From assembly GCF_014472395.1 (NCBI RefSeq), contig NZ_JACSZW010000008.1, positions 62,001 to 126,000 of the forward strand: 64,000 nucleotides of DNA, in the 5' to 3' direction. Below are positions 45,993 to 54,727 of the stretch, in pieces. Position 1 is the first letter of the stretch. Each line of letters starts with the position of its first letter. The translations under genes and the position numbers were made by a program. Source of the DNA: Pedobacter sp. N36a. GTDB lineage: Bacteria; Bacteroidota; Bacteroidia; Sphingobacteriales; Sphingobacteriaceae. The notes beneath the pieces are model-generated. The model was not told the origin of the DNA and did not search any database. It saw only the letters and a program-made list of their open reading frames with translations.

Positions 45993-46952
45993 TTATTTAT
46001 TGGCTCTTTTCATTACTTTTTGAACAGCTTCAACGATATTGATCGTATCTAAACCGTACTTCGTCATCAATTGATCAGGAGTACCGCTTTCTCCGAAGCT
46101 ATCATTTACAGCTACAAATTCCTGAGGTGAAGGAAGTTCTGTAGACAATAATCTGGCTACACTTTCTCCAAGACCACCAAATTTATTGTGTTCTTCGCAA
46201 GTCACTACGCAACCTGTTTTCTTCACAGATTTTAAGATTGCAGCTTCATCCAATGGCTTAATCGTGTGAATATTGATGATTTCCGCATCGATACCCAATT
46301 CTGCCAATTGCTCACCAGCTTCAATTGCTTTCCAAACCATGTGTCCGGTGGCCACGATAGTCACATCAGTACCTTCGTTGACCATCCATGCTTTGCCGAT
46401 CTCAAATTTTTGATCAGGATCAGTAAATACAGGAATTACTGGTCTGCCGAAACGTAAGTAAACAGGACCTTCAAATTCGGCGATCGCAATGGTTGCCGCT
46501 TTAGTCTGGTTGTAATCACAAGTGTTGATCACGGTCATGCCCGGAAGCATTTTCATCAAACCGATATCTTCCAAAATCTGGTGAGTTGCCCCGTCTTCAC
46601 CTAGTGTTAAACCAGCATGAGAAGCACAGATTTTTACATTTTTATTTGAATAAGCAACAGACTGTCTGATCTGGTCATAAACCCTTCCTGTAGAGAAGTT
46701 GGCAAAAGTTCCTGTGAAAGGAATTTTACCACCAATAGTTAAACCAGCAGCGATACCGATCATATTTGCTTCGGCAATACCAATCTGGAAAAAGCGCTCA
46801 GGGAATTCTTTAATAAAGGCATCCATTTTCAAAGAACCTACCAAATCCGCACAAAGTGCAACTACTTCCGGGTTTTTCTGTCCTGCTTCAAGTAATCCTG
46901 CTCCAAAACCAGAACGGGTATCTTTCTTTTCAGTATATGTGTACTTTTTCAT
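45993..46952 (-). CDS. transketolase, C-terminal half subunit
   Basis: The 319-residue protein contains the pyrimidine-binding and C-terminal transketolase domains: 'VALCADLVGSLKMDAFIKEF', 'FQIGIAEANMIGIAAGLTIG' (with the catalytic Glu contacting thiamine), 'YLRFGRPVIPVF', and 'CVVTCEEHNKFGGLGESVAR'. With the upstream gene it forms a two-chain transketolase of the pentose phosphate pathway. It starts 2 bp after the N-terminal subunit gene. A 1-deoxyxylulose-5-phosphate synthase is excluded by the domain order and length. Confidence 0.92.
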   Translation of the reverse strand: MKKYTYTEKKDTRSGFGAGLLEAGQKNPEVVALCADLVGSLKMDAFIKEFPERFFQIGIAEANMIGIAAGLTIGGKIPFTGTFANFSTGRVYDQIRQSVAYSNKNVKICASHAGLTLGEDGATHQILEDIGLMKMLPGMTVINTCDYNQTKAATIAIAEFEGPVYLRFGRPVIPVFTDPDQKFEIGKAWMVNEGTDVTIVATGHMVWKAIEAGEQLAELGIDAEIINIHTIKPLDEAAILKSVKKTGCVVTCEEHNKFGGLGESVARLLSTELPSPQEFVAVNDSFGESGTPDQLMTKYGLDTINIVEAVQKVMKRANK

Positions 46953-46954
46953 GC

Positions 46955-47800
46955 TTAATAGTCTTTTAGGGTAGAAGGTAATTGTGCTAAGGATGCGGCT
47001 AATTGCTCGTCATTTGGAGCAATACCATGCCATTTGTGTGATCCCATCATGAAATCTACACCATTACCCATGATGGTGCTCATTAAGTTTAAAATCGGTT
47101 TGCCTTTACCGGTTAAAGATTTAGCATAATGTAAAGCTTTAACAATATCAGTCATATCGTTGCCGTTAGACGTGATCACGTGCCATCCGAAAGCTTCGAA
47201 TTTAGCCTGTAAACTCTCTAATGAAAGTACTTTTTCTGTAGGACCATCAATCTGCTGTCCATTATAATCAATAGTAGCAATCAAATTATCCACCTTATTG
47301 AATGGTGCATACATGATGGCTTCCCAATTTTGGCCTTCCTGTAATTCTCCGTCCCCTAATAACACATAAACTGTGGAATGGTCCTTATTTAATTTCTTCG
47401 CTTGTGCAGCTCCAATGGCTACAGACATGCCCTGACCTAATGATCCGGAAGCAATTCTGATACCTGGAAGGTGCTCATGCGTAGTTGGGTGTCCTTGTAA
47501 TCTTGAATTTAATTTTCTGAATGTCGCCAATTCACTCACTTCAAAATAACCTGATCTCGCCAGGGCACTATAGAAAACTGGTGAAATATGTCCGTTAGAA
47601 AGGAAAAATATATCTTCTCCTATTCCATCCATTTTAAAATCAGTAGTGTGGTTCATCACATCAAAATACAATGCAGTCATAAAGTCTGCACATCCTAATG
47701 ATCCTCCGGGGTGGCCTGATTGGCAACCATGCACCATTCTAACAATATCTCTTCTTACTTGAGAAGCGATATCTTCTAATTCATTGATTGTATGTTTCAT
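46955..47800 (-). CDS. transketolase, N-terminal half subunit
   Basis: The 281-residue protein carries the thiamine-diphosphate-binding domain: 'VHGCQSGHPGGSLGCADFMT', 'GSLGQGMSVAIGAAQAKK', and the Mg/ThDP motif 'LLGDGELQEGQNWEAIMYAP' continuing with 'NLIATIDYNGQQIDG'. ATG at 47800 ('MKHTINELEDIASQ') is chosen; the longer open frame upstream has no family similarity. TACATTTG on the minus strand (47833-47826) is a possible -7 element 25 bp before the start. Split transketolases occur in several bacterial phyla. Confidence 0.93.
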   Translation of the reverse strand: MKHTINELEDIASQVRRDIVRMVHGCQSGHPGGSLGCADFMTALYFDVMNHTTDFKMDGIGEDIFFLSNGHISPVFYSALARSGYFEVSELATFRKLNSRLQGHPTTHEHLPGIRIASGSLGQGMSVAIGAAQAKKLNKDHSTVYVLLGDGELQEGQNWEAIMYAPFNKVDNLIATIDYNGQQIDGPTEKVLSLESLQAKFEAFGWHVITSNGNDMTDIVKALHYAKSLTGKGKPILNLMSTIMGNGVDFMMGSHKWHGIAPNDEQLAASLAQLPSTLKDY

Positions 47801-48052
47801 TAATTGGGGTTGTTGATTAATATGACAAATGTAATTAAAAATACTTTGGACGTAACATGTTAAGCTAAAGTTGGGTAGAAAGGCTTGAAATACAACCATT
47901 ACCTGGTTTTTGTTTTATTTTTCTATCGATTTATCAATATAAGCTTGTTATTCCGTAGAATTCTATATTTTTAGGAACTTTTATGTTCGATTTTGATAAA
48001 AATACTAACCAAACTTCAAAAAATTGATAACTAAAACCACACAAAATAAATC

Positions 48053-49336
48053 ATGACAAACCAAACACAAAAATCAGTCATTTCGCCCATTGTAACCATT
48101 GGGGCTTTATTCTTCATCTTTGGCTTCGTGACCTGGGCCAATAGTACCTTAATTCCGTTTCTAAAGATAGCTTGCGGACTTAAAACAGATTTTGAAGCCT
48201 TTCTGGTAACCTTCGCGTCGTACATCGCTTACTTTTTCCTAGCCCTTCCTTCTTCATGGATCTTAAAAAAACTGGGATTTAAAAACGGAATTATTATAGG
48301 CCTACTGATTTTGGCGTTCGGATCTTTAATTTTTATTCCTGCGGCAGACAGCAGAAGTTTTGGCTTGTTCTTAACCGGTATCTTTATCCAGGGAGCAGCC
48401 CTTTCGCTATTACAAACGGCTTCTAACCCTTACATCAGCATCATTGGTCCAATAGAAAGTGCAGCAAAACGCATGAGTATCATGGGGCTGTGTAATAAAT
48501 TTGCCGGGGTAATTGTACCAATTGTAATGGGTACTATTTTCCTTAAAAATGCAAGTGCAATTGAAAGCAAAATCGCTGACATCGCTACTACAGCTGCAGA
48601 ACGTGAAGTTTTATTACAAGAAGTTTTAGGACGTGTACACACACCTTATATCGTATTGGCAATTGTGTTCACACTTTTTGCTGTATTTATTAAATATTCA
48701 AATTTGCCGGAAGTTGACTTAGATAAAGAAGATGAAGTAATTGAGGGAGAAGTTAAAGTTACAAAAACCTCGATCTTCCAATTCCCTCACCTTTTCCTTG
48801 GTGCCTTCTGTATTTTCGTTTACGTCGCTGCAGAGGTTATGGCGGGTGATATCATCGGTGTATATGGAAAATCATTAGGTATCAGTGCTGATATTACCAA
48901 GTACTTTACCACCCTTACCTTAGCCAGTATGCTGGTAGGTTATGTGATTGGTATTATTGTGATCCCTAAATATATTACGCAGCAATTTGCTTTAAAAATC
49001 TGTGCGATTTTGGGGGTGATTTTTGTAGGTGCTGCTTATTTAACGCATGGCTATACCTCCGTGATTTTCGTAGGTTTATTAGGACTGGCGAATTCATTAA
49101 TGTGGCCGGCAATCTTCCCTCTAGGGATCAAAGGCCTGGGTAAATTCACTAAAACCGGATCAGCGATTATGGTAATGGGTATTGCAGGTGGTGCGGTTTG
49201 GCCATTGATTTACGGTTACCTGAAAGATTATTTACACATGGATTTCCAGCTGGCATTCTTTGTGAGCGTGCTTCCTTGTTACTTATACATCTGGTATTTT
49301 GCAGTAGCCGGACATAAAGTTCGTACTAAAGGATAA
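48053..49336 (+). CDS. sugar MFS transporter of the FucP/GluP family
   Basis: The 427-residue protein has about twelve transmembrane segments and the FucP-family N-terminus ('FFIFGFVTWANSTLIPFLKI') with 'LLQTASNPYISIIGPIESAA' in the fifth segment region. Family members import fucose, glucose/galactose or N-acetylglucosamine with protons or sodium. The substrate is not resolved and no sugar-catabolic gene is adjacent other than the divergent transketolase pair 250 bp away. A perfect 24-bp terminator hairpin follows. Confidence 0.92.
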   Translation: MTNQTQKSVISPIVTIGALFFIFGFVTWANSTLIPFLKIACGLKTDFEAFLVTFASYIAYFFLALPSSWILKKLGFKNGIIIGLLILAFGSLIFIPAADSRSFGLFLTGIFIQGAALSLLQTASNPYISIIGPIESAAKRMSIMGLCNKFAGVIVPIVMGTIFLKNASAIESKIADIATTAAEREVLLQEVLGRVHTPYIVLAIVFTLFAVFIKYSNLPEVDLDKEDEVIEGEVKVTKTSIFQFPHLFLGAFCIFVYVAAEVMAGDIIGVYGKSLGISADITKYFTTLTLASMLVGYVIGIIVIPKYITQQFALKICAILGVIFVGAAYLTHGYTSVIFVGLLGLANSLMWPAIFPLGIKGLGKFTKTGSAIMVMGIAGGAVWPLIYGYLKDYLHMDFQLAFFVSVLPCYLYIWYFAVAGHKVRTKG

Positions 49337-49356
49337 TATAAATAGGCGGCAAACAG

Positions 49357-49410
49357 CCTAAACCATAAAAAAGGGAGAAACATTCGTTTCTCCCTTTTTT
49401 ATGGTTTAGG
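49357..49410 (+). terminator. long perfect rho-independent terminator
   Basis: Bases 49357-49380 and 49387-49410 are exact reverse complements (24 bp, 6-nt loop). A GGGAGAAA core flanked by A6/T6 inside the stem provides the U-tract after the inner GC-rich hairpin. Confidence 0.92.
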
Positions 49411-49588
49411 AATCCTGAACAACCATTCTTTAAATGCAAAATGGTTGTTGCTCCAGTAAGTTTTTTGAACCGGGCTTATCTCCTTAATACTGAACAAAAT
49501 GAATGCCCGATCAGAAGTCTTAATCGCACATAAAACAGTATTTTTGTCCTTATTGTTTGCCTGGGGGGCTTAACTTTAATGTGTGTGT

Positions 49589-51097
49589 ATGGCAATTTCT
49601 ACCTTTAGAAGGGGGGAGAATAGTGTTCCAGCTTTAGGGACAATATATCTTTTAGTGTCCTTTATCGTACTTTGTATGGTGTTCAGTTACTGGATAGTCC
49701 TTTCTACGGACAACCAGCAATTCCGTATCTGGTTTTCAATTTTTTCCTGTATTGCAGTCCTGGTCGCCTGTCAATTCCTGATCCAACAGTGTAAAAAGGT
49801 CTTTAAAACTAAGCTGCAAATGCCGGAAAATGATCGGCTTCATCAAATCATAGCACAAAAAAACAAAAAATTAAACGGAATGGCCCTGGAGCTGGTTAAA
49901 GAGCAGGAAATCAGGGAAGCTTCTGAAAAAGCTAAACAAATATTTCTTGTCAATATCAGCCATGAAATACGCACCCCTATGAATGGAATTATGGGTTTCG
50001 CACAGTTATTGGAAGCATCTTTGGTGGATGAAGACCACCATCAATCCCTTCAGCTGATCATCAAATCGGCCGATCAGCTGATGGCCATCCTCAATGACAT
50101 CCTCGACTTTTCCAGGTTGGAATCCGGAGACATCAATTTTCAAAACCTTCCTTTCACACTTAAAGATACTGTGCATTCCATTTATAGGATGATGGAACAT
50201 AGCGCAAAATGTAAAAATCTGAACTTTAGCTACGAGATTCCTGATACCCTGCCCGAAGTGTTGAGCGGTGATGCGCTTCGTCTGGGGCAGATTTTATTGA
50301 ATCTCACCTCTAATGCCATCAAATTCACTGAAAAAGGTGAAGTGAAAATTTCTTTGAGGGCAGTAGAAGAGCAAGAAGATACGATCTCCATTGGATTTCA
50401 ATTGCACGATACAGGAATAGGGATTCCAATGAATAAACAGCAGAAAGTATTTGATTTCTTTGAGCAGGTCACCAATGATACCTCCAGAAGGTATGCGGGA
50501 ACTGGACTTGGTTTAAGTATTGTAAAACGTCTGGTAGAGCTGCAGGGCGGTGCAGTGGCGATGGACAGCGTGGTAGGTCGTGGCTCAGATTTCTACTTTA
50601 CCATGAATTTTCAGAAAGTATCGGAGGAATTGAAAACACAGACCATAAATAGCCGGGAATCGAGAATGCAGCAGCCTATCCTGCAAAATGGAAAAGGAAT
50701 TAAAGTGCTGATCGTGGAGGACAATCCGATCAATCAACTGCTGGTTGTTAAAGTGCTTGAAAATCAAGGTTATGAAATTACCCTGGCTGGCAATGGCCGG
50801 ATCGCATTGGAACAATACGAAAAGCAATCATTTGATATTATCCTGATGGATTTGCAGATGCCGGAATTGGATGGTTATGAAACCACACGGATTATCCGAA
50901 AGATGCCCGGCGATAAAGGTGAGATCCCGATCGTGGCTATGACCGCCCATACGATCAAAGGTGAGCTGGAAAAATGTGTCAGTATCGGAATGAATGATTA
51001 TATCTCTAAGCCTTTTTATGCTTCAGAGCTGTATCAAAAGATAGAAATCATCATAGAAAAAGCCAGATCCAGGATAGTTTCCGATCAAAAATCCTAA
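49589..51097 (+). CDS. hybrid sensor histidine kinase / response regulator
   Basis: About 502 residues: two transmembrane segments (roughly 16-37 and 47-64) with only a few residues between them, a coiled coil, a HisKA domain with H125 in 'FLVNISHEIRTPMNGIMGFA', an HATPase domain ('LRLGQILLNLTSNAIKFTEK', 'HDTGIGIP', 'GTGLGLSIVKRLVEL') and a C-terminal receiver with D421 ('ILMDLQMPELDGYE') and the Lys in 'YISKPF'. There is almost no periplasmic sensor, so the signal may be read in the membrane or by a partner. No DNA-binding output is attached and no phosphotransfer protein is adjacent. Confidence 0.93.
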   Translation: MAISTFRRGENSVPALGTIYLLVSFIVLCMVFSYWIVLSTDNQQFRIWFSIFSCIAVLVACQFLIQQCKKVFKTKLQMPENDRLHQIIAQKNKKLNGMALELVKEQEIREASEKAKQIFLVNISHEIRTPMNGIMGFAQLLEASLVDEDHHQSLQLIIKSADQLMAILNDILDFSRLESGDINFQNLPFTLKDTVHSIYRMMEHSAKCKNLNFSYEIPDTLPEVLSGDALRLGQILLNLTSNAIKFTEKGEVKISLRAVEEQEDTISIGFQLHDTGIGIPMNKQQKVFDFFEQVTNDTSRRYAGTGLGLSIVKRLVELQGGAVAMDSVVGRGSDFYFTMNFQKVSEELKTQTINSRESRMQQPILQNGKGIKVLIVEDNPINQLLVVKVLENQGYEITLAGNGRIALEQYEKQSFDIILMDLQMPELDGYETTRIIRKMPGDKGEIPIVAMTAHTIKGELEKCVSIGMNDYISKPFYASELYQKIEIIIEKARSRIVSDQKS

Positions 51098-51118
51098 ATC
51101 TGGCTCTTTCAGTGTTAG

Positions 51119-51586
51119 TTATGCGTTCAGTAATTCCAATACCTGAGCTGTCGCATTCTTGGTATCCACCTTCGCAATGATGTGCGTAATGACGCCGTTT
51201 TCATCAATTAGGAAGGTTTTTCTATTAGTGCCCATATACTTCTTACCATACATATTCTTCTCGCCCCAAACACCATAAGCCTCCACGATCTTTTTGTCGG
51301 GATCAGCAATTAATGTAAAAGGAAGTTCGTATTTGCTGGCAAATTTCTGGTGAGATTGCTCAGAATCTACACTTACACCCAATACCACAATGCCCTTCGA
51401 AATTAAGCCCTGGTAATTGTCTCTGAAATCACATGCCTCCGCAGTACAACCCGGAGTATTGTCTTTTGGATAGAAGTAAAGTACCACCTTTTTTCCTTTA
51501 AACTGGTTCAGGGAAATTGCATTTCCATCCTGATCCGTTGCGGTAAAATCAGGCGCTGCCTGACCTGCTGTTAATTCAGTCATCAT
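51119..51586 (-). CDS. bcp: thioredoxin-dependent thiol peroxidase (BCP-type peroxiredoxin)
   Basis: This cytoplasmic peroxiredoxin reduces hydroperoxides with thioredoxin. The 155 residues hold the peroxidatic Cys47 in 'PKDNTPGCTAEACDFRD' and a resolving Cys52, the pattern of atypical two-Cys BCP/PrxQ. Two adjacent ATG codons (51586 and 51583) are possible starts. It begins 1 bp after the M23 peptidase stop and is the last gene of the FAH-M23-bcp operon. Confidence 0.95.
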   Translation of the reverse strand: MMTELTAGQAAPDFTATDQDGNAISLNQFKGKKVVLYFYPKDNTPGCTAEACDFRDNYQGLISKGIVVLGVSVDSEQSHQKFASKYELPFTLIADPDKKIVEAYGVWGEKNMYGKKYMGTNRKTFLIDENGVITHIIAKVDTKNATAQVLELLNA

Positions 51587-51587
51587 A

Positions 51588-53309
51588 CTATTTATAAAAT
51601 GTAATTGAATAATTTCTATTGTTGCCTTTCATATCGCTCACAATCAGTTCCAGGCTATGTTTCCCTGGCGCAATACTGCCATCAAAAGTATGCCATAAAC
51701 TGGCAGTTTTAGCATCAAACTCCATCAAAATCCATTTGCCGTCTACATAGCCATTAAAGCTTTTCAATCCGGAAAGGTTATCTCTTAGTTTGAATGACAT
51801 CTTACTAATTCCGGCCATATTCTTTCCATCACTGATATTTAACGGCGTCAGTGTTGGGGGAATGGTATCTATCGCGATGTGGAAACGGCCAAAGTTTCTT
51901 GGTGTAGCTTTCACGTAACCATTGTCAAAACTACCGCCTTGAGAACCACCACCAGAATTAACGATCAATGCTTTTTCTTTATACTTCAACAAACTGCTAT
52001 CGGCTTTAATCCAAAGCTCAAAACCAAGGTGAAGCGGCGTCAGGCTGTTATGAATCTGATGTGCTGCAGAGAAAGCATTGCCTGCAGGTTTAGGAAAAGC
52101 TTTATACTGGAAGTTCAGATCATTGTATAAAGTGCCTTTAGGAAAGATCACTTTTACTTCTGAATTGTTAAATTCGTTTACATTGCCATACGCATAACGA
52201 ATTCCTGTGGCCATATCTGGAGTTTTAATCACTGCTTTCGGATCCGACTGCACCTTAAACTGCAGCACACTTTTATTTCCTTTACCATCAGTAATGATGT
52301 ATTTTAACTGATGCAGTTTGTCATCATTAAACTCGATCCTGCCATTATTCACAAGATTGCTGTAGATGCCCAATGGATTTCCAGGATCTACAAAACTCTT
52401 TTGAATGCTTCTTTTTGTATTTATAAATGTAGGATAGTCAATGTGTGAATTGATCGCCTTGCTGTTTTCAAATTTGAAACGTTCCATCGCAGAGGTGAAA
52501 ATGATTTTACCATCCAGCTCCAATTCAATAGAATATACGCCATTGGTGCCCGAAGCACCATTGTGCTTGTCGGTGCTGATTACTCCGAATCCAACTTCTC
52601 CATCTAAATGAATTGTGTTTACCTGATTCAGGGCGTAATTGCCGGAACCACCCACTACCTGAAAATACTGTTTTGGTGTCAGTTCATTAAAAGGTAAATG
52701 GTTTAAACGGTAGGTGTACATCGCATAAATTACCGGAGGGATATTATCAGGGATTTCAAAACCAAATAATTGTGGGTTAATGATGGCTTCTGTCTTCGTA
52801 TCCCTGATCTCAAAATGTAAGTGAGGACCACCGGAGCTTCCTGTATTGCCTGTGTAAGCTATAATATCTCCCTTGCGGACAGGTAATAGTAGGTTTGAGG
52901 GAAAGGTGTCAATTTCATAAGATTTTTTTTGATACTGTAAGGTTTTCACCTGCTGTGCAATTTTAGAATTAAAACGCGATAAATGGCCATACACGGAAGT
53001 GTAGCCATTCGGGTGTGTCAGGTAAACTGCCAGTCCAAAGCCGCTATTTTGTACCCTCAACCGGGAAACGAAGCCGTCGGCGATGGCATATACCGGATAG
53101 CCTTCCCGCTGATTGGTGCGGAAATCCATTCCTGAATGAAAATGATTAGGACGGAGCTCTCCAAAAGAACCGGCCAGTGCTGGAGGAACAATATCCAACG
53201 GTGACCTGAAATCTACCAATGGATATTTCTGAGTACTAAAAACCTGCTGGGCATTTACTGCAAAACTAAAAAACAGCAGGCTCAGCAATAACAATTTCGC
53301 TTTTATCAT
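51588..53309 (-). CDS. secreted M23 family metallopeptidase
   Basis: The 573-residue protein has a signal peptide (residues 1-20, 'LLFFSFAVNA'), an N-terminal M23/LytM domain with zinc ligands in 'HFHSGMDFR' (H58, D62) and 'GPHLHFEIRD' (H163, H165), followed by about 400 residues of beta-rich sequence with Ig-like character ending 'DMKGNNRNYSITFYK'. LytM enzymes cleave peptidoglycan cross-bridges. Having the catalytic domain near the N-terminus with a long C-terminal extension is the usual Bacteroidota arrangement. Confidence 0.9.
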   Translation of the reverse strand: MIKAKLLLLSLLFFSFAVNAQQVFSTQKYPLVDFRSPLDIVPPALAGSFGELRPNHFHSGMDFRTNQREGYPVYAIADGFVSRLRVQNSGFGLAVYLTHPNGYTSVYGHLSRFNSKIAQQVKTLQYQKKSYEIDTFPSNLLLPVRKGDIIAYTGNTGSSGGPHLHFEIRDTKTEAIINPQLFGFEIPDNIPPVIYAMYTYRLNHLPFNELTPKQYFQVVGGSGNYALNQVNTIHLDGEVGFGVISTDKHNGASGTNGVYSIELELDGKIIFTSAMERFKFENSKAINSHIDYPTFINTKRSIQKSFVDPGNPLGIYSNLVNNGRIEFNDDKLHQLKYIITDGKGNKSVLQFKVQSDPKAVIKTPDMATGIRYAYGNVNEFNNSEVKVIFPKGTLYNDLNFQYKAFPKPAGNAFSAAHQIHNSLTPLHLGFELWIKADSSLLKYKEKALIVNSGGGSQGGSFDNGYVKATPRNFGRFHIAIDTIPPTLTPLNISDGKNMAGISKMSFKLRDNLSGLKSFNGYVDGKWILMEFDAKTASLWHTFDGSIAPGKHSLELIVSDMKGNNRNYSITFYK

Positions 53310-53314
53310 GAAAC

Positions 53315-53926
53315 CTATTTTATATCAAAATTTAACAACTGCTGGCCATCCATCCAGGCTTCCAATTTATCACCCTCATGTACTTGTCCAACGCCTTCTG
53401 GTGTGCCTGTAAAAATCAGGTCTCCTTTTTTTAAGGTGAAATATTGAGATATAAAAGAAATCAGGTATTCGAAAGAGAAGATCATGTCTTTTGTGTTTCC
53501 TTGCTGTCGGACTGCTCCATTGATCTGAAGTTCAAATGGAAGCTGATGCAAATCGCTCAGCTGTGCTTTTGGCACAAAAGCGCTCACCGCCGCACTGTGG
53601 TCAAATGCTTTCGCTAATTCCCATGGTAAACCTTTTTCTTTATGACGGGTCTGAATGTCTCTTGCAGTAAAGTCAATTCCCAGACCCACTTCTTCAAAAT
53701 AATTACCTGCAAATTTTTCCGCAATATGTTTTCCTTCTCTGCAGATTTTCAAAACCACTTCCAGTTCATAATGTATGTCGGAAGAAAACTCAGGAATGTA
53801 AAAAGGCTTGTTTTCTCTTAAGGCAGCTGTATCCGGTTTTAGAAATATAACCGGTGTCCCCGGAATAGGGTTGTTTAATTCTTTGGCATGCGCAGCGTAG
53901 TTGCGGCCAATGGCAATGATCTTCAT
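53315..53926 (-). CDS. fumarylacetoacetate hydrolase family protein
   Basis: The 203-residue protein has the FAH fold signature: 'IAIGRNYAAHAKELNNPIPG', 'FLKPDTAAL', metal-binding acidic residues in 'IHYELEVVL', and 'GDLIFTGTPEGVGQVHEGDK'. Such short members are acylpyruvases, oxaloacetate decarboxylases/tautomerases or hydroxyhepta-dienedioate isomerases; the substrate is unresolved. It is first of a three-gene minus-strand operon (5 bp before the M23 gene). Confidence 0.88.
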   Translation of the reverse strand: MKIIAIGRNYAAHAKELNNPIPGTPVIFLKPDTAALRENKPFYIPEFSSDIHYELEVVLKICREGKHIAEKFAGNYFEEVGLGIDFTARDIQTRHKEKGLPWELAKAFDHSAAVSAFVPKAQLSDLHQLPFELQINGAVRQQGNTKDMIFSFEYLISFISQYFTLKKGDLIFTGTPEGVGQVHEGDKLEAWMDGQQLLNFDIK

Positions 53927-54015
53927 CTTCAGATTTGGGATTAATAATTATGGAACTAACAAGATTCGGTCCTGAAAGTTTCTTCCTCCCCAAAAATACT
54001 AAAGAATAGGGGGAA

Positions 54016-54531
54016 TTATAAAACGGAAATACGTTTTACTATGGTTTCAGAGCCAGAAATGATCTTCAGGAAATAGATTCCACTATTTAACCGGTTGGGA
54101 ATGGTATAGCTTTTTGTTTGCTCACCTGGATTAATGCGTTCATTTGCAAGGGTTACCACTTCATTGCCTAGCAAATCCATGATTTTAACGGAAAAGTTAG
54201 ACTCCCTGTCCAATTTCAAAATCAGGTTGATCTGATCTGTTACCGGATTTGGATATACTTTTAAGACCGTCAGAATTTTATCTACTTTTATAGTCGCATT
54301 TCCTTTTGCACTCGACAATACCTCATTATAAGGAATGTAACCGAACGCAGATTTAGGCTTATACGTAGGGACATTGGCTTTGATTTGCGGAGTCTTGTAA
54401 ATTTTCTTTGCCCTTACATTGGAGATGGTGCTGTCCTGTCGCTGTGCTAAAACATTTAGACCGCAGAAAACACTCAGGCATATAATGCAAGAAATCTTCA
54501 AGAGCAGCTTAATTTGTAGTTTTATATTCAT
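54016..54531 (-). CDS. small T9SS cargo protein with type A sorting domain
   Basis: The 171 residues include a signal peptide (cleavage near 'GLNVLA|QRQ'), about 65 residues without recognised domain, and a C-terminal type IX secretion sorting domain: 'VLKVYPNPVTDQINLILKLD', 'VKIMDLLGNEVVTLA', 'SGIYFLKIISGSETIVKRIS'. It would be exported by the Por system and either released or anchored. The inferred promoter at 54545-54576 supports the ATG at 54531 over one at 54576. The cargo part is too short to suggest an enzyme. Confidence 0.88.
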   Translation of the reverse strand: MNIKLQIKLLLKISCIICLSVFCGLNVLAQRQDSTISNVRAKKIYKTPQIKANVPTYKPKSAFGYIPYNEVLSSAKGNATIKVDKILTVLKVYPNPVTDQINLILKLDRESNFSVKIMDLLGNEVVTLANERINPGEQTKSYTIPNRLNSGIYFLKIISGSETIVKRISVL

Positions 54532-54544
54532 GCTTGGATAGTTC

Positions 54545-54576
54545 CAAAAATATAAATAAAAAAACAAAATAATCAA
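54545..54576 (-). promoter_or_regulatory. promoter of the T9SS cargo gene
   Basis: On the minus strand TTG (54576-54574) and TATTTTTG (54552-54545) are spaced by 21 nt, 13 nt before the ATG at 54531. Confidence 0.65.
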
Positions 54577-54727
54577 TCATTTTGTTCGCTAATTTAATAT
54601 TTAACAATATTTAACAACTTATGGCGTTCTGTCTTGTTTGTATTTTCAACCATAATTAGTCTACTAAAATTTTATGGGATTGTAAATTTGTTTATTTACT
54701 GTAATTTTACCGCATAATTATAACAAG

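Noticed and set aside
46955..47899. Longer start of the N-terminal transketolase subunit at 47899
   Set aside because: The additional 33 residues show no family similarity; the ATG at 47800 gives the expected start.
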